Shown: positions 33,911-43,289 of the stretch, piece by piece
Position numbering within the stretch: position 1 is the stretch's first letter
How the letters are laid out: each line of letters starts with the position of its first letter
DNA from: Subtercola sp.
Lineage (GTDB): Bacteria; Actinomycetota; Actinomycetes; Actinomycetales; Microbacteriaceae
DNA: 57,575 bases
Direction of reading: 5' to 3'
Assembly: GCA_025463745.1 (NCBI GenBank)
Contig: JAODBB010000207.1
Location: forward strand, 1-57,575
The notes under the pieces: model-generated
Told to the model about the DNA's origin: nothing
The model's input: only the letters and a program-made list of their open reading frames with translations
The model's database searches: none
Program-made: the position numbers and the translations under genes

Positions 33911-35335
33911 TCACTCAATGGCTAGGGCGCGCACGGGCGAGATACGCACGGCAGAGCGGGCGGGGATGGCCGATGAGACGATCGCGAGCAGAATGGCTCC
34001 CGCCGCTATGGCGATGATGATCCAGGCGGGGATTGTGGGTGCGAAGAACCCGCCGATGTGGTGGTCGGAGGCGATGGCGGCGAGAACTCCGGCCCAGCCG
34101 TAGAAGATGCCGAGAACGAGCCCGGTGACTCCCCCGACGAGGGTGAGCTGGATGCTCTCGGCCAAGATCATGGCCCGAACCTGCCCTTTCGTGAATCCGA
34201 GTGCACGCAGCAGCCCGATTTCGCGTCGGCGCTGGATGACGCTGAGCGAGAGGCTGTTGATGAGCCCGATGGCGGCGATCACCAAAGAGAACCCGATCAG
34301 TACGGCGAGGATTCCCATGGTGAGCTGCAGAAACGCCTGGTCGCCAGCTGCGTCCGCAGCATCCGCGCCTGCAGCGACAGGGCCGGTCTCGGCAAGGAAG
34401 GACTGCCCGGCGACGGTGAACATCGTCACCAGCGTCACCCCGATGATCAGCCCGATCGTCGAGCGAGCGGAGCGTGCGGGGTAGCGCAGCGCGTTCGCGC
34501 TCGCCAACACACTGGGAGTCGACCGACCCGTCGCGCGCCCGGCGACCCTCAGAAGGCCGGGGATGAAGTAGGTGGCGCCGAGTACGAAACCGACGAAGCT
34601 GAGCGCCCCGCCGGGGGCTGCGACCAGCAGGCCAAGGGGTGACTTCAGGCCGATCGCGACTCCGGCGATGAGGAGCACGATGCCGCCCACAAAGGTAATG
34701 ATGACCAGATTACGAAGCCGCTTCGGCATCTGGGCAACCGTGGCGACTTTCGGTTCCTGGGTGTGGCCAGTGGCCTCGATCGGCGAGACGGCGAGGATCT
34801 TACGTGAACCGAACCAGGCCGCCCCGGTGGTGCTGAGCACGCCGACCGCGATCGGCGCGATCAGCAACGGGCTGATCGTCTCGATCGGTGTGTTGACGAA
34901 GGTACCAGCAGACACCAGTGAGCCATACGCGATCTGCGTCACGACGAGCCCGAGCACCAGCCCGATGATCGATCCGACAAGACCGACGACGGCTCCCTCG
35001 ATCGCGATCGCGCCCCGAAGCGTCTTTGCTGACGCGCCGAGCAGCCGCAGTAACGCAATGTGCTTCGAACGACCGGCCATGATGATGCCGAACGTGTTGG
35101 CAATCACGATGCAGGCCACGAAGACCGCGACGAAGAAGAAGAGAATGTCGAGCACGTCGAGCAGGGCTCGCACGTATCCGTGCTGTATGAATTTGCCACC
35201 GATGGATTGCACGCGAAGCACGGTGTCCATCTCGATGAGCATGGTCGCGAACACCGACGAGAGCAGGGCGACGAGGATGCTCGAGATGTGCTGCCTGCCG
35301 CCGTGCCACAATTCGCGGAAAGCCAGGGCGATCAC
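33911..35335 (-). CDS. FtsX/MacB-type ABC exporter permease
   Basis: 474-aa permease. An N-terminal helix, a first FtsX domain (about 60-190), and a second FtsX domain at the C-terminus ending ARSAVRISPVRALAIE. No large extracellular MacB periplasmic domain is visible. GTG start overlaps the ATPase stop (GTGA). Partner of the adjacent ATPase in an exporter or mechanotransmission pump for envelope-active compounds. The locus belongs with a DesK-like kinase whose response regulator is a stub (36157-36308). Confidence 0.9.
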   Translation of the reverse strand: MIALAFRELWHGGRQHISSILVALLSSVFATMLIEMDTVLRVQSIGGKFIQHGYVRALLDVLDILFFFVAVFVACIVIANTFGIIMAGRSKHIALLRLLGASAKTLRGAIAIEGAVVGLVGSIIGLVLGLVVTQIAYGSLVSAGTFVNTPIETISPLLIAPIAVGVLSTTGAAWFGSRKILAVSPIEATGHTQEPKVATVAQMPKRLRNLVIITFVGGIVLLIAGVAIGLKSPLGLLVAAPGGALSFVGFVLGATYFIPGLLRVAGRATGRSTPSVLASANALRYPARSARSTIGLIIGVTLVTMFTVAGQSFLAETGPVAAGADAADAAGDQAFLQLTMGILAVLIGFSLVIAAIGLINSLSLSVIQRRREIGLLRALGFTKGQVRAMILAESIQLTLVGGVTGLVLGIFYGWAGVLAAIASDHHIGGFFAPTIPAWIIIAIAAGAILLAIVSSAIPARSAVRISPVRALAIE

Positions 35336-36114
35336 GCGGCGACCTCGAGGCTGAGGATGATGTCGGAGAGCGTCTTGGCGTCACTTCTGCCGACGACATC
35401 GCGGGTGATGGCGCCGTCGGCGATGAAGATCACCCGGTCGGCGTGGGATGCCGCGACGGGGTCGTGGGTGACCAGCACGACGGTCTGCTGGTATTCGCGG
35501 GTCAGATCGCGAAGCAGCGTGAGCACCTCGCGGCTCGAGCGAGAGTCGAGGTTTCCGGTGGGTTCGTCGGCGAAGATCAGCTGCGGCCGCATAGCAAGAG
35601 CACGGGCGATGGCGACGCGCTGCTGCTGGCCACCACTGAGTTCATGCGGGCGGCGTGCCTCGAGCATCCCGAGCCCGAGACGGCCGAGCAGCTCGCGTAC
35701 CCAGGTGAGTTCCGTCGCGGTGGGCTTGCGGCCGTCGAGTTCGAACGGCAGAGTGACGTTGCCCAGGACGCTGAGGGTGGGTACGAGGTTGAAGGCCTGA
35801 AAGACGAAGCCGAGCTGGCGGCGGCGCAGCACGGTCAGGGCGTTGTCGTCGAGATGAGTGATGTCGATGTCACCGATGGTCACGGTGCCGTGGGTCGCGG
35901 TGTCGAGGCCCGCGAAGACATGCATGAGGGTCGATTTGCCCGAACCGCTCGGGCCCATGATCGCTGTGAGGCTGCCGGCGCCGATCTGCAGATCGACATC
36001 GTCCAGAGCCCTCGTCGCGCTGTCGCCGGTGCCATAGATCTTGCTCACCCCGCGAGCCTCGGCCGCGACGGTGATCGCAGTCGCGTTCTCGCTGTGCATG
36101 ACGGTGTCGCTCAT
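35332..36114 (-). CDS. MacB/LolD-type ABC exporter ATPase
   Basis: 260-aa ATPase with Walker A GPSGSGKST, FQAFNLVPTLSVLGNV (family hallmark), LSGGQQQRVAIARALAMRPQ (signature, cut to 20), Walker B LIFADEPTGNLDS and THDP H-loop. ATG at 36114 follows AAAGGAGA. Works with the overlapping FtsX-type gene. Downstream of the histidine-kinase locus, so its control by that kinase may be lost. Confidence 0.93.
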   Translation of the reverse strand: MSDTVMHSENATAITVAAEARGVSKIYGTGDSATRALDDVDLQIGAGSLTAIMGPSGSGKSTLMHVFAGLDTATHGTVTIGDIDITHLDDNALTVLRRRQLGFVFQAFNLVPTLSVLGNVTLPFELDGRKPTATELTWVRELLGRLGLGMLEARRPHELSGGQQQRVAIARALAMRPQLIFADEPTGNLDSRSSREVLTLLRDLTREYQQTVVLVTHDPVAASHADRVIFIADGAITRDVVGRSDAKTLSDIILSLEVAA

Positions 36115-36156
36115 AGTCGTCTCCTTTGCGGCGTGGGCGTCACGCTCATTACAACG

Positions 36157-36308
36157 CTACGAAAGGCGCTCGAGCGGCGAATCGGCCAGAAGAATGAACC
36201 TCGCGTACACACAAGTGATGACGAAGGCGCCCGCGTTGACCGCCTGGAAGGTCTTGTCGTCGAGGTCGAAGGTGGTGAGCACGTCTGGGTGCCGATTGGC
36301 TCGCTCAT
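36157..36308 (-). pseudogene. stub of LuxR/NarL-type response regulator
   Basis: The ATG at 36308 overlaps the histidine-kinase stop (ATGA), exactly where a partner regulator should start, and opens MSEPI. About 70 codons are then missing: in another frame follows PDVLTTFDLDDKTFQAVNAGAF, matching the beta-4/alpha-4 part of a NarL-type receiver (normally LTTFDLDDYVFRALRAGASG), then about 20 codons and TAG. The phosphorylation Asp and the whole DNA-binding domain are gone. Remnant length is 152 bp against about 650 for an intact gene. Confidence 0.72.
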
Positions 36309-37567
36309 CGTTGCCGTTCCGGAGCGTTGAACGGTAGGCGGCCTTCGACGATGTAGCCCGGCACGCCGAAGGTGCGGGCGCCGGTGTGTACCGTGCCGCC
36401 GAGCAGACGCATGCGCTCGTGCATGCCGATCAGGCCCTGGCCTAGGGGTGCGGGCCGCTCAGGCACGGTCGCAAGGGTGGGTCGACCGGCCGTTTTCGCA
36501 GCGAACGTGGCATTCGGTAGGGCGTCGGCCCGAGCTTCGGTGGTGAGCACTCGAAACATCACGGCACCTGGTTGCCAGTCAAGAATCACTTGCACGTCGG
36601 TACCTCGACCAGCGTGTTTGATCGCGTTCGTGAGTGATTCCTGAAGCACCCGGTACAGGGCGAGCTCGTGCGCTGCAGACATGTGCTGCCGGTCGCCGGA
36701 TTCGTGGAGTGTGACATGGAGCCCGGCATCGCGAACCGACGCGAGCAGCGTTCCGAGGTCTGCGACGCCGAAGGGTTCGCGACGACTTTCTCCTTGATCC
36801 CGCAAGACCTGCAGCAGCTCGTGCACGTCGTCGAGGGCGGTTCGTGCCGTGCGGTTGATGGTGGCAAGCGCCACCGTCTCGGCATCCGGGTCGGTGAGTT
36901 TCGCGTAGCGGGCACCGTCGGACTGGGCGATCACGACGGCCAGCGCATGGCCCACCAGGTCGTGCATTTCACGGCTCAATAGGGCTCGCTCACGCTCTTG
37001 GGTGAGGGTCGCTTCGGCCACGATGCGTTCACGTTCTTGTGCGGAACGAGCTGCGGCGGTCGACCGCCTGTTGCGCACGACGACTCCGAGCGTCCAGAAC
37101 AGGGCCAGCGCCGCCGCGATAACGCCACTCGCCACGACAAAGTAGAAGCCCCGGGACACCGGGTCCGTGGGAACGAGCGCGCCATCTCCATACGGCGGCG
37201 CAAAGAGAATCAGTCGCGCTCCTGCCACGCCGCCACCCACAATGCTCGACGCGATTCCTGCCCACCTGACGGGCCTGCTCTCGGCGAGGCCTGTAGCGAA
37301 AACCGCGCCGAGAATGAGCAGATCACCGACGATCAGCCCGTCAACAGTTGCGATCTGTACGAGAGCGCCGATCCATGCGATTGCGAGACCGAGACCGGGC
37401 AGCCGGCGCCAGAACACAATGGCGACCGCGAAAATGATGTCGATCAGCGCCGCAGAAGGGCCGTCGCGCACCAGGTCGGCTGACCCGAACAGCACGAGTG
37501 CGGCGGCACCCAACATGACATCCGTGACCCTCGGGCGCTGTTCAAACCATGCAAACACAGGCGTCAC
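36305..37567 (-). CDS. DesK/NarL-type sensor histidine kinase (orphaned)
   Basis: 420-aa membrane histidine kinase: about five transmembrane segments (20-165), coiled linker (AARSAQERERIVAEATLTQE), HisKA_3 dimerisation box with phospho-accepting His in REMHDLVGHALAVV, N-box LQESLTNAIKHAG and G-box LGQGLIGMHERMRLLGG. The start is taken as GTG 37567; the longer frame is unsupported. The usual LuxR partner downstream is a deleted stub, so phosphotransfer would need another regulator. Its operon leads into the ABC exporter genes. Confidence 0.9.
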   Translation of the reverse strand: MTPVFAWFEQRPRVTDVMLGAAALVLFGSADLVRDGPSAALIDIIFAVAIVFWRRLPGLGLAIAWIGALVQIATVDGLIVGDLLILGAVFATGLAESRPVRWAGIASSIVGGGVAGARLILFAPPYGDGALVPTDPVSRGFYFVVASGVIAAALALFWTLGVVVRNRRSTAAARSAQERERIVAEATLTQERERALLSREMHDLVGHALAVVIAQSDGARYAKLTDPDAETVALATINRTARTALDDVHELLQVLRDQGESRREPFGVADLGTLLASVRDAGLHVTLHESGDRQHMSAAHELALYRVLQESLTNAIKHAGRGTDVQVILDWQPGAVMFRVLTTEARADALPNATFAAKTAGRPTLATVPERPAPLGQGLIGMHERMRLLGGTVHTGARTFGVPGYIVEGRLPFNAPERQR

Positions 37568-37749
37568 TCTAACGGGCTGCGTGACGTCGACGACCCGTGC
37601 CAACGAAATATAGGCCGATGGGATGACAGCAAAAGTACAACTTTGTGATGACGTCGACCGCGACCAGCTCAGGTCAGCCGCACCTTTGCAGCGGTTCTTC
37701 GAATCCACTCAGAGGAGCACATGAACACCCCACATCACTCCGTCGCCGT

Positions 37750-38445
37750 TCATCGGCGCCGGATCGAATACCGGTGCTCGGGGCGCCCCGTCTGTCCGTA
37801 TCGGAGCTCCAGCCTGACGGCGCCGAGGTGCTCGAGCTGCGTGAGGTAACGTTGGGCGGTCGCGCGGCTGATGCCGACCTGCCTGGCGATCTCCGACGCA
37901 GACAGACCCGAACCCGCATTGCCGATCGACTTGTAGACCAGTTGCAGTGTCGGCGCCAGATGTGCGATGCCAGGCACGTCACCGTCTGGCGCTGTCGGTC
38001 GGAGCAGCTCGAACAACCGATCGACCTCTCCTTGGCTGGCATTCTCAGGCCAGTCGGCGATCTGGGCGTGAGCCGCCCTGACAGCGCTCAGACGTTCCGC
38101 CAGGGCAGCGAAGCCGAACGGCTTGACCAGATAGTGCACCACGCCGAGCTGAATCGCTGTGCGTACCGCCTCGATGTCGGTTGCCGCAGAAATGACTAGC
38201 ACAACCGGCGGTCTGTCGCTGTCGAGCAAGGCGCGTACCACGTCGAGGCCGTCCCCGTCAGGCAGGTAGATGTCCATCAGCACAATGTCGGGCTGCAATC
38301 GTTGCGCCATATCCAGCGCGTCAGCGGCGGTGTGGGCTTGGCCGACCACGACGAATCCGGGCACCTTCTCGACGAACCCCTGGTGCACTGAAGCGACCCT
38401 GAAGTCGTCGTCGACCACGAGTGTGGTGAGTGAGTGGTCGGTCAC
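37750..38445 (-). CDS. CitB/DcuR-type response regulator
   Basis: 231-aa response regulator. Receiver at 1-125 with acidic pocket VVDDD and phospho-acceptor Asp in PDIVLMDIYLPDGDG, Lys in YLVKPFG; C-terminal winged helix-turn-helix (SASEIARQVGISRATAQRYL). Its GTG start overlaps the kinase stop (GTGA). CitB-group regulators control uptake of organic acids and usually bind near a transporter gene; the nearest is the TauABC/SsuABC-like operon 1.8 kb away, divergent from the kinase. Confidence 0.93.
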   Translation of the reverse strand: MTDHSLTTLVVDDDFRVASVHQGFVEKVPGFVVVGQAHTAADALDMAQRLQPDIVLMDIYLPDGDGLDVVRALLDSDRPPVVLVISAATDIEAVRTAIQLGVVHYLVKPFGFAALAERLSAVRAAHAQIADWPENASQGEVDRLFELLRPTAPDGDVPGIAHLAPTLQLVYKSIGNAGSGLSASEIARQVGISRATAQRYLTQLEHLGAVRLELRYGQTGRPEHRYSIRRR

Positions 38446-40070
38446 GCTCGTACCGTCTCGGTCTCGCCGACGGTCGTCGATTCGCTTGCCGGCTTCGGCC
38501 GCGGCAGCACGACCACGAAGGTCGCGCCCGGTCCCTCCGAGACGGTGATGCTGCCTCCCAGCTTCGTCACTGTTCGCTGAACCAGCGAGAGGCCGAGTCC
38601 GCTATGACGAACGATCGAGCCACGTTTCGTAGTGAAACCATTGCGGAACAGCTGCGGTCGCAGGGCTTCCGGAACACCGGGGCCGTTGTCGGCAACGGTA
38701 ACGCGAAGTTCATGGTCGGTTTCGAGGATGCCGACCAGAACCCGACGGGGTGCGGGTGTAGTCGAAACGGCGTCGAAGGCGTTGTCGATGAGGTTGCCAA
38801 GGATCGTCGTGAGTGCCTGCACGCGATCGGGCGCCGTGCCGACCGAGGTCTCCGGGTCGATCGCCAGCTGGATTCCGCGCTCGTTGGCTTCGGCTGCCTT
38901 TCCGAGCATGAGGCCGATGAGCTGGGGGGCGCCGATGCGGGTACGGAGTGTCTGATCGAGGTCGGCCGCCGTGCCGCGGATTTCGTTGACATATTCGAGC
39001 GCCTCCTCGGGCCGGCCCAACTCGAGCAGGCCGGCGATACCGTGCATCCGGTTGCTGAACTCGTGCTGCTGTGCGCGCATCGACTCGGTCAGACTGCGGG
39101 CGCCATCGAGTTCCCGGCTCAGAGCCTCGACGGCCGTACGATCCTGCAGTGTCACGACGACGCCGTGAGGTTGGCCCGACAGGATGACCGGCATGCGGTT
39201 CACGACGAGCCAGAAGTCGTCGGTGAGCACGATCTGATCGGTCACAACACTGGTGCCCGTAAGGGCATCGCGCACCGCACCCGCGGGGAGGACGTCTTCG
39301 ACACGGTGACCTACAACGTTCTCGGCGAGGTGCAACAGCCGTTGGGCTTCGTCATTGCTTACGCTGATACGCCCTGCCGGGTCGATGGCGATGACGCCCT
39401 CACGTATTCCATGCAGGGTGGCCTCGCGCTCCTGCAACAGTTTCGCGATCTCGTCGAGTTCGAGGCCGAACGTCCGCTTCTTCAGTAGCCGCGAGAGACC
39501 GAATGAAGCGAGCCCGCCCAACAGAAGCATCACGACGAACCAGAGGCCGTATGACGGCAACTGATCGAACAGGGCGCTTGAGACCGAGTCTTCTCGGATA
39601 CCCACAGAGACTTCGCCGATGAAGGCTCCTTCAGAAGAGTGCAGTGGCACGATCGCGTTGGCAGTCGTGCCGGTCGAGCCGTTGTCGACCCGCAGATGCA
39701 CCTGTCCGTCGGCGGCGACGAGAGGCTCTGATACCGGTTTGCCGATGAGGGCCGGGTTGGGATGCGAGACCCGAATAGAGTTCGCATCGATCACCACCAC
39801 GAAGGTCGCACCGGCCCGGGCAGCAGTCCTCAATGCCAGTCGCTGCACTTCGGCATCACACGCGGCTGTTCGTGAGCCGACGCAGGACTGCACCGACTCG
39901 TTCTGGGCGAATGTCTGGGCAATGGCAGCCGCCCGCGACTGGTACTCCTCGTCGAGGTGACCCCGGGCGGTCGCGGCGAACAGAGCAAAACCAATAGCTG
40001 TCGACACGGTCAAGATCACCAGGTGCGCCAAAAACATCTGGGTCGAGAGCTTTCTTATCCGCCATTGCAT
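38442..40070 (-). CDS. CitA/DcuS-type sensor histidine kinase
   Basis: 542-aa kinase with two transmembrane helices flanking an extracytoplasmic PAS-like sensor (about 40-175) that carries the carboxylate-binding style motif VSHPNPALIGKP. A cytosolic PAS (about 215-320) precedes the His box QQHEFSNRMHGIAGLL and an ATPase domain (NLIDNAFDA, DNGPGVPE, SGLGLSLV). CitA/DcuS proteins sense di- or tricarboxylates. ATG 40070 has AGGTG close by. Divergent from the ABC importer. Confidence 0.92.
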   Translation of the reverse strand: MQWRIRKLSTQMFLAHLVILTVSTAIGFALFAATARGHLDEEYQSRAAAIAQTFAQNESVQSCVGSRTAACDAEVQRLALRTAARAGATFVVVIDANSIRVSHPNPALIGKPVSEPLVAADGQVHLRVDNGSTGTTANAIVPLHSSEGAFIGEVSVGIREDSVSSALFDQLPSYGLWFVVMLLLGGLASFGLSRLLKKRTFGLELDEIAKLLQEREATLHGIREGVIAIDPAGRISVSNDEAQRLLHLAENVVGHRVEDVLPAGAVRDALTGTSVVTDQIVLTDDFWLVVNRMPVILSGQPHGVVVTLQDRTAVEALSRELDGARSLTESMRAQQHEFSNRMHGIAGLLELGRPEEALEYVNEIRGTAADLDQTLRTRIGAPQLIGLMLGKAAEANERGIQLAIDPETSVGTAPDRVQALTTILGNLIDNAFDAVSTTPAPRRVLVGILETDHELRVTVADNGPGVPEALRPQLFRNGFTTKRGSIVRHSGLGLSLVQRTVTKLGGSITVSEGPGATFVVVLPRPKPASESTTVGETETVRA

Positions 40071-40231
40071 CACCTGATTGTCGCACCCGATCAGGTGAGC
40101 TAAATGAGCAGAAACCACGACTATTGCGCATAACTGGCGCATGGCGCAGAAGCGCGACAGCGGAAGGGCCCCGCTGTCACCATCGGTACGCACACGCAAC
40201 GATGCATTGCAACGACAGAGAGGTCAGACAC

Positions 40232-41089
40232 ATGGGTGAGAACACCCCGAAGCGAACGCCTGTGCCACCGGGAGTGGCCGACGACGCGGCGCGAATCGAC
40301 ATCATCGCGCTGACGAAGAGATTCCTCACGCCCAAGGGCGCCCCTTTCACGGCCATCAGAGACGTCTCCCTCACCGTTGAGGCCGGTCAATTCTGCGCCA
40401 TCGTCGGTCCGACCGGCTGCGGCAAGTCGACGACACTGGCACAGGTGTCCGGACTGGAGAAGCCCAGCAGCGGGTCGGTACAGGTCGGGGGGCGCATCGT
40501 CGATGGCATCACGAACGGTGTCAGCTACATGTTCCAAGCCGACTCTCTCTTCCCATGGAAGACCGTGCTGCAGAACGTGATGATCGGCCCTGTTCTGCTC
40601 GGCACGCCGAAAAAGGCGGCCATGGCTCTCGCGATCGACTGGCTTCGCCGCGTGAACCTGTCCGGGTTTGAAGACCGCTACCCTCACCAGCTCTCCGGCG
40701 GCATGCGCAAGCGCGTCGCTATGGCGGCAGCCCTCATCAACAATCCGCGCATCCTCCTTATGGATGAACCTTTCGGGGCCCTCGACGTGCAGACAAAAGC
40801 CATCATGCAGACCGAGCTGCTCGATCTGTGGGAGGAACTGCGACCGTCGGTGCTGTTCATCACCCACGATCTCGACGAGGCAGTTGCGCTGTCAGACCGC
40901 GTGGTGATCATGACCTCGAGCCCGGGCACGGTGAAGGACGTTTTCGACATCGATCTGCCTCGCCCGCGCGGCGACGTACAAACCCTGCGGCACGAGAAAC
41001 GATTCATCGAGCTGCAGACCCAGATCTGGGAATCACTCCGCGATGAAGTCACGAGGGCTTACGAGCGTACGACAGGAGTGGCGGCATGA
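40232..41089 (+). CDS. TauB/SsuB-like ABC transporter ATPase
   Basis: 285-aa ATPase of the nitrate/sulfonate/taurine importer class: Walker A GPTGCGKST, Q-loop FQADSLFPW, signature LSGGMRKR, Walker B LLMDEPFGALD, H-loop ITHDLDEAVAL. Start is ATG 40232 with GAGAGG upstream, inside a longer frame. Overlaps the permease start (ATGA). Solute may be an organic acid because of the divergent CitAB-type sensor (inference). Confidence 0.92.
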   Translation: MGENTPKRTPVPPGVADDAARIDIIALTKRFLTPKGAPFTAIRDVSLTVEAGQFCAIVGPTGCGKSTTLAQVSGLEKPSSGSVQVGGRIVDGITNGVSYMFQADSLFPWKTVLQNVMIGPVLLGTPKKAAMALAIDWLRRVNLSGFEDRYPHQLSGGMRKRVAMAAALINNPRILLMDEPFGALDVQTKAIMQTELLDLWEELRPSVLFITHDLDEAVALSDRVVIMTSSPGTVKDVFDIDLPRPRGDVQTLRHEKRFIELQTQIWESLRDEVTRAYERTTGVAA

Positions 41090-41994
41090 GCGCCGTGGTT
41101 CAGCAGAGTTCTGGTGTGACGTCGGCCGGCGCACGTGTCGGCCGCGCGGTGAAGCCGCAGTCGGAGTCGGAGCTTCAAGCCTCGGCACGGCAGGCACGCA
41201 CTCGCAACCGGGTGTGGGTGTGGGTTGGTCGCATCGCGGTCGCAGTCATCTTCATCGGCGGGTGGCAGCTGCTTACCCAGACGAAACTCCTCGACCCCTT
41301 CTTCTACGGCCAGCCGACCCAGATCTGGGATGCACTTGTCACCCTCTTCACAAAGGGAACCGCGTTCGGCTCGATCTGGGATCAGCTGTGGGTCACCGTG
41401 CAGGAGGCGCTCTTCGGCTTTCTGTTCGGATCGCTCGCCGGCGTGATCATCGGGATTCTGCTCGGCTCGAACCGGTACCTCTCGAACGTCTTCAATCCGT
41501 ACATCAAGATCGCCAACTCGATCCCGCGCATCGTGCTCGGCTCGATCTTCATCGTGGCGTTCGGTCTCGGCATCTTCCCGAAGATCCTCCTCGCCGCCGT
41601 TCTGGTCTTCTTCGCTGTGTTCTTCAACGCCTACCAAGGTGTGCGCGAGGTCGATCAGAACCTGATCGCGAACGTGCGAGTGCTGGGCGCTTCACCGTTG
41701 CAGATTGCACGCCACGTCACCATCCCGTCGGCGATGACCTGGATCATCGCGAGCCTGCACACCGCGTTCGGGTTCGCCATCATCGGCGCACTGGTCGCCG
41801 AAGTGCTGGGTGCTCAAAAAGGAATAGGTCTGATCATCAGCCAATCCCAGGGCCGCTTCGACCCGAACACGGTCTTCGCCTGCATGGTCATCATGGCGAT
41901 CGTCACGCTCGGTGCCGAATATCTCATCACCCTGCTCGAACGCTCGGTACTGAAATGGCGCCCACCGGTCCGATCCGAATCGCAGGCGATCTGA
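41086..41994 (+). CDS. TauC/SsuC-like ABC transporter permease
   Basis: 302-aa permease with about six helices (WVGRIAVAVIFIGGWQLL, GFLFGSLAGVIIGILLG) and coupling EAA loop RVLGASPLQIARHVTIPSAM. The N-terminal 45 residues are polar. Membrane channel of the ABC importer; gene order ATPase, permease, binding protein. Confidence 0.92.
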   Translation: MSAVVQQSSGVTSAGARVGRAVKPQSESELQASARQARTRNRVWVWVGRIAVAVIFIGGWQLLTQTKLLDPFFYGQPTQIWDALVTLFTKGTAFGSIWDQLWVTVQEALFGFLFGSLAGVIIGILLGSNRYLSNVFNPYIKIANSIPRIVLGSIFIVAFGLGIFPKILLAAVLVFFAVFFNAYQGVREVDQNLIANVRVLGASPLQIARHVTIPSAMTWIIASLHTAFGFAIIGALVAEVLGAQKGIGLIISQSQGRFDPNTVFACMVIMAIVTLGAEYLITLLERSVLKWRPPVRSESQAI

Positions 41995-42068
41995 CGCACG
42001 ACGATTCACCCCACAATGACTCGTCGCGGGCATCCGCACGCGACGTCACCGAAAGGAACAGCAATCAC

Positions 42069-43166
42069 ATGAAGAAAAAGCGCAGCATCGTCGCTGTCGT
42101 TTCCGCGGTAGCAGCACTGACGCTGGTACTGGCGGGCTGCAGTGGCACCGCAACACCCAACGCAACCGCCGCCGACGGATCCGCTCTACCCACGGTCTCG
42201 ATGATGGTCGGCGGAATCGACAAGCAGATCTACCTTCCCTACCAGCTCGCAGAGAGCCTCGGCTTCTACAAGAAGTACGGCGTCAACATGCAGCTGTCGA
42301 CGGAACAGAACGGCGGCGTCGGGGCCGAGGAGGCGATGGTCTCGGGCCAGGTCAACTTCTCGGGCGCCTGGTACATCCACGCACCTGATTTCCAATCCAA
42401 GGGCAAGAACATCATCAACCTGGTGCAGCTCGCCGGGGCGCCCGGCGAACGCATCATGTGCACGCCGGCGGCGAACGTGAAAACTCCCGCCGATATCCGC
42501 GGCAAGAAAATGGGCGTGACCGACCTCGGCTCTGGAACCGATCAGCTCACCCAGTTCGTCGCATCGAAGGGTGGCGTGTCGAAGACCGACTACACCACGG
42601 TCGCCGTGCACGCCGGGGCAACGGCCATCGCTGCCCTTCAACGCGGAGAGGCCGACTGCGTCATGACGACTCAGCCGACCGTCGCCGCCCTGGAGTCGCA
42701 AGGCATCGCCGTCTCCGCGCTCGACCTGGCGACCACGCAGGGCGCCCAGCAGAACCTGGGCGGAGCGTGGCCGGCCGCCGGTCTACTCGCCGACGCCGAC
42801 TGGGTGAATAAGAACCAAGACACCGTGCAGAAGGTCGTTCTTGCGCTCGTCGCGACGATGAATTGGATGCACACGCACACCGCTAAGGATGTCGCCGATG
42901 CTCTACCTCAGGACTTCGTGCAGAACAGTACGGTGTCGAAGGATCAGTACATCGCCGCTCTGCAGGCCGACTACGGTCAGTTCCTTCCTGACGGTCTGAT
43001 GCCGGCTGGTGGACCGACAACCATCTTCCAGATGGAGTCCGCCATCGGCACCGACGTCAGCAATGTGTCGTTCTCGTCGACGTTCACCCAGCAATACGCG
43101 CAGGCGGCGCTCAAGCAGCTCGGCATCACGCCTACTACGAAGGCTGCCGACACGACAACCGGCTGA
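42069..43166 (+). CDS. TauA/NMT1-like solute-binding lipoprotein
   Basis: 365-aa binding protein with lipobox LVLAGC (Cys about 24). Core resembles NMT1/SsuA/TauA proteins: YLPYQLAESLGFYKKYGVNM near 58, then TPADIRGKKMGVTDLGSGTD and RGEADCVMTT. Such proteins deliver sulfonates, nitrate, thiamine precursors or aromatic and other carboxylates. ATG 42069 follows AAAGGA. It ends the operon with a strong hairpin at 43195. Confidence 0.92.
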   Translation: MKKKRSIVAVVSAVAALTLVLAGCSGTATPNATAADGSALPTVSMMVGGIDKQIYLPYQLAESLGFYKKYGVNMQLSTEQNGGVGAEEAMVSGQVNFSGAWYIHAPDFQSKGKNIINLVQLAGAPGERIMCTPAANVKTPADIRGKKMGVTDLGSGTDQLTQFVASKGGVSKTDYTTVAVHAGATAIAALQRGEADCVMTTQPTVAALESQGIAVSALDLATTQGAQQNLGGAWPAAGLLADADWVNKNQDTVQKVVLALVATMNWMHTHTAKDVADALPQDFVQNSTVSKDQYIAALQADYGQFLPDGLMPAGGPTTIFQMESAIGTDVSNVSFSSTFTQQYAQAALKQLGITPTTKAADTTTG

Positions 43167-43194
43167 CTCCGACCTGTCGAACCAGTCGAACACG

Positions 43195-43238
43195 GAAGAG
43201 GAGGGCCCGCGCGCAGAGACGCGCGGGCCCTCCTCTTC
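43195..43238. terminator. strong hairpin terminator after the ABC importer
   Basis: A perfect 19-bp stem, GAAGAGGAGGGCCCGCGCG paired with its complement at 43220-43238 around a 6-nt loop, follows the binding-protein stop by 28 bp and lies before the convergent LytR gene. There is no long T-tract, but the symmetric stem could stop both directions. Confidence 0.8.
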
Positions 43239-43289
43239 CGATCGTTCTTCGGTTCGACTTCTGGGGCAGCCGGCATCGTCGGCGAGCGC

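Noticed and set aside
37721-37849. Plus-strand 42-codon ORF with a strong AGAGGAG ribosome site
   Set aside because: Overlaps the 3-prime end of the CitB-type regulator and shows no homology; at most a truncated gene start.
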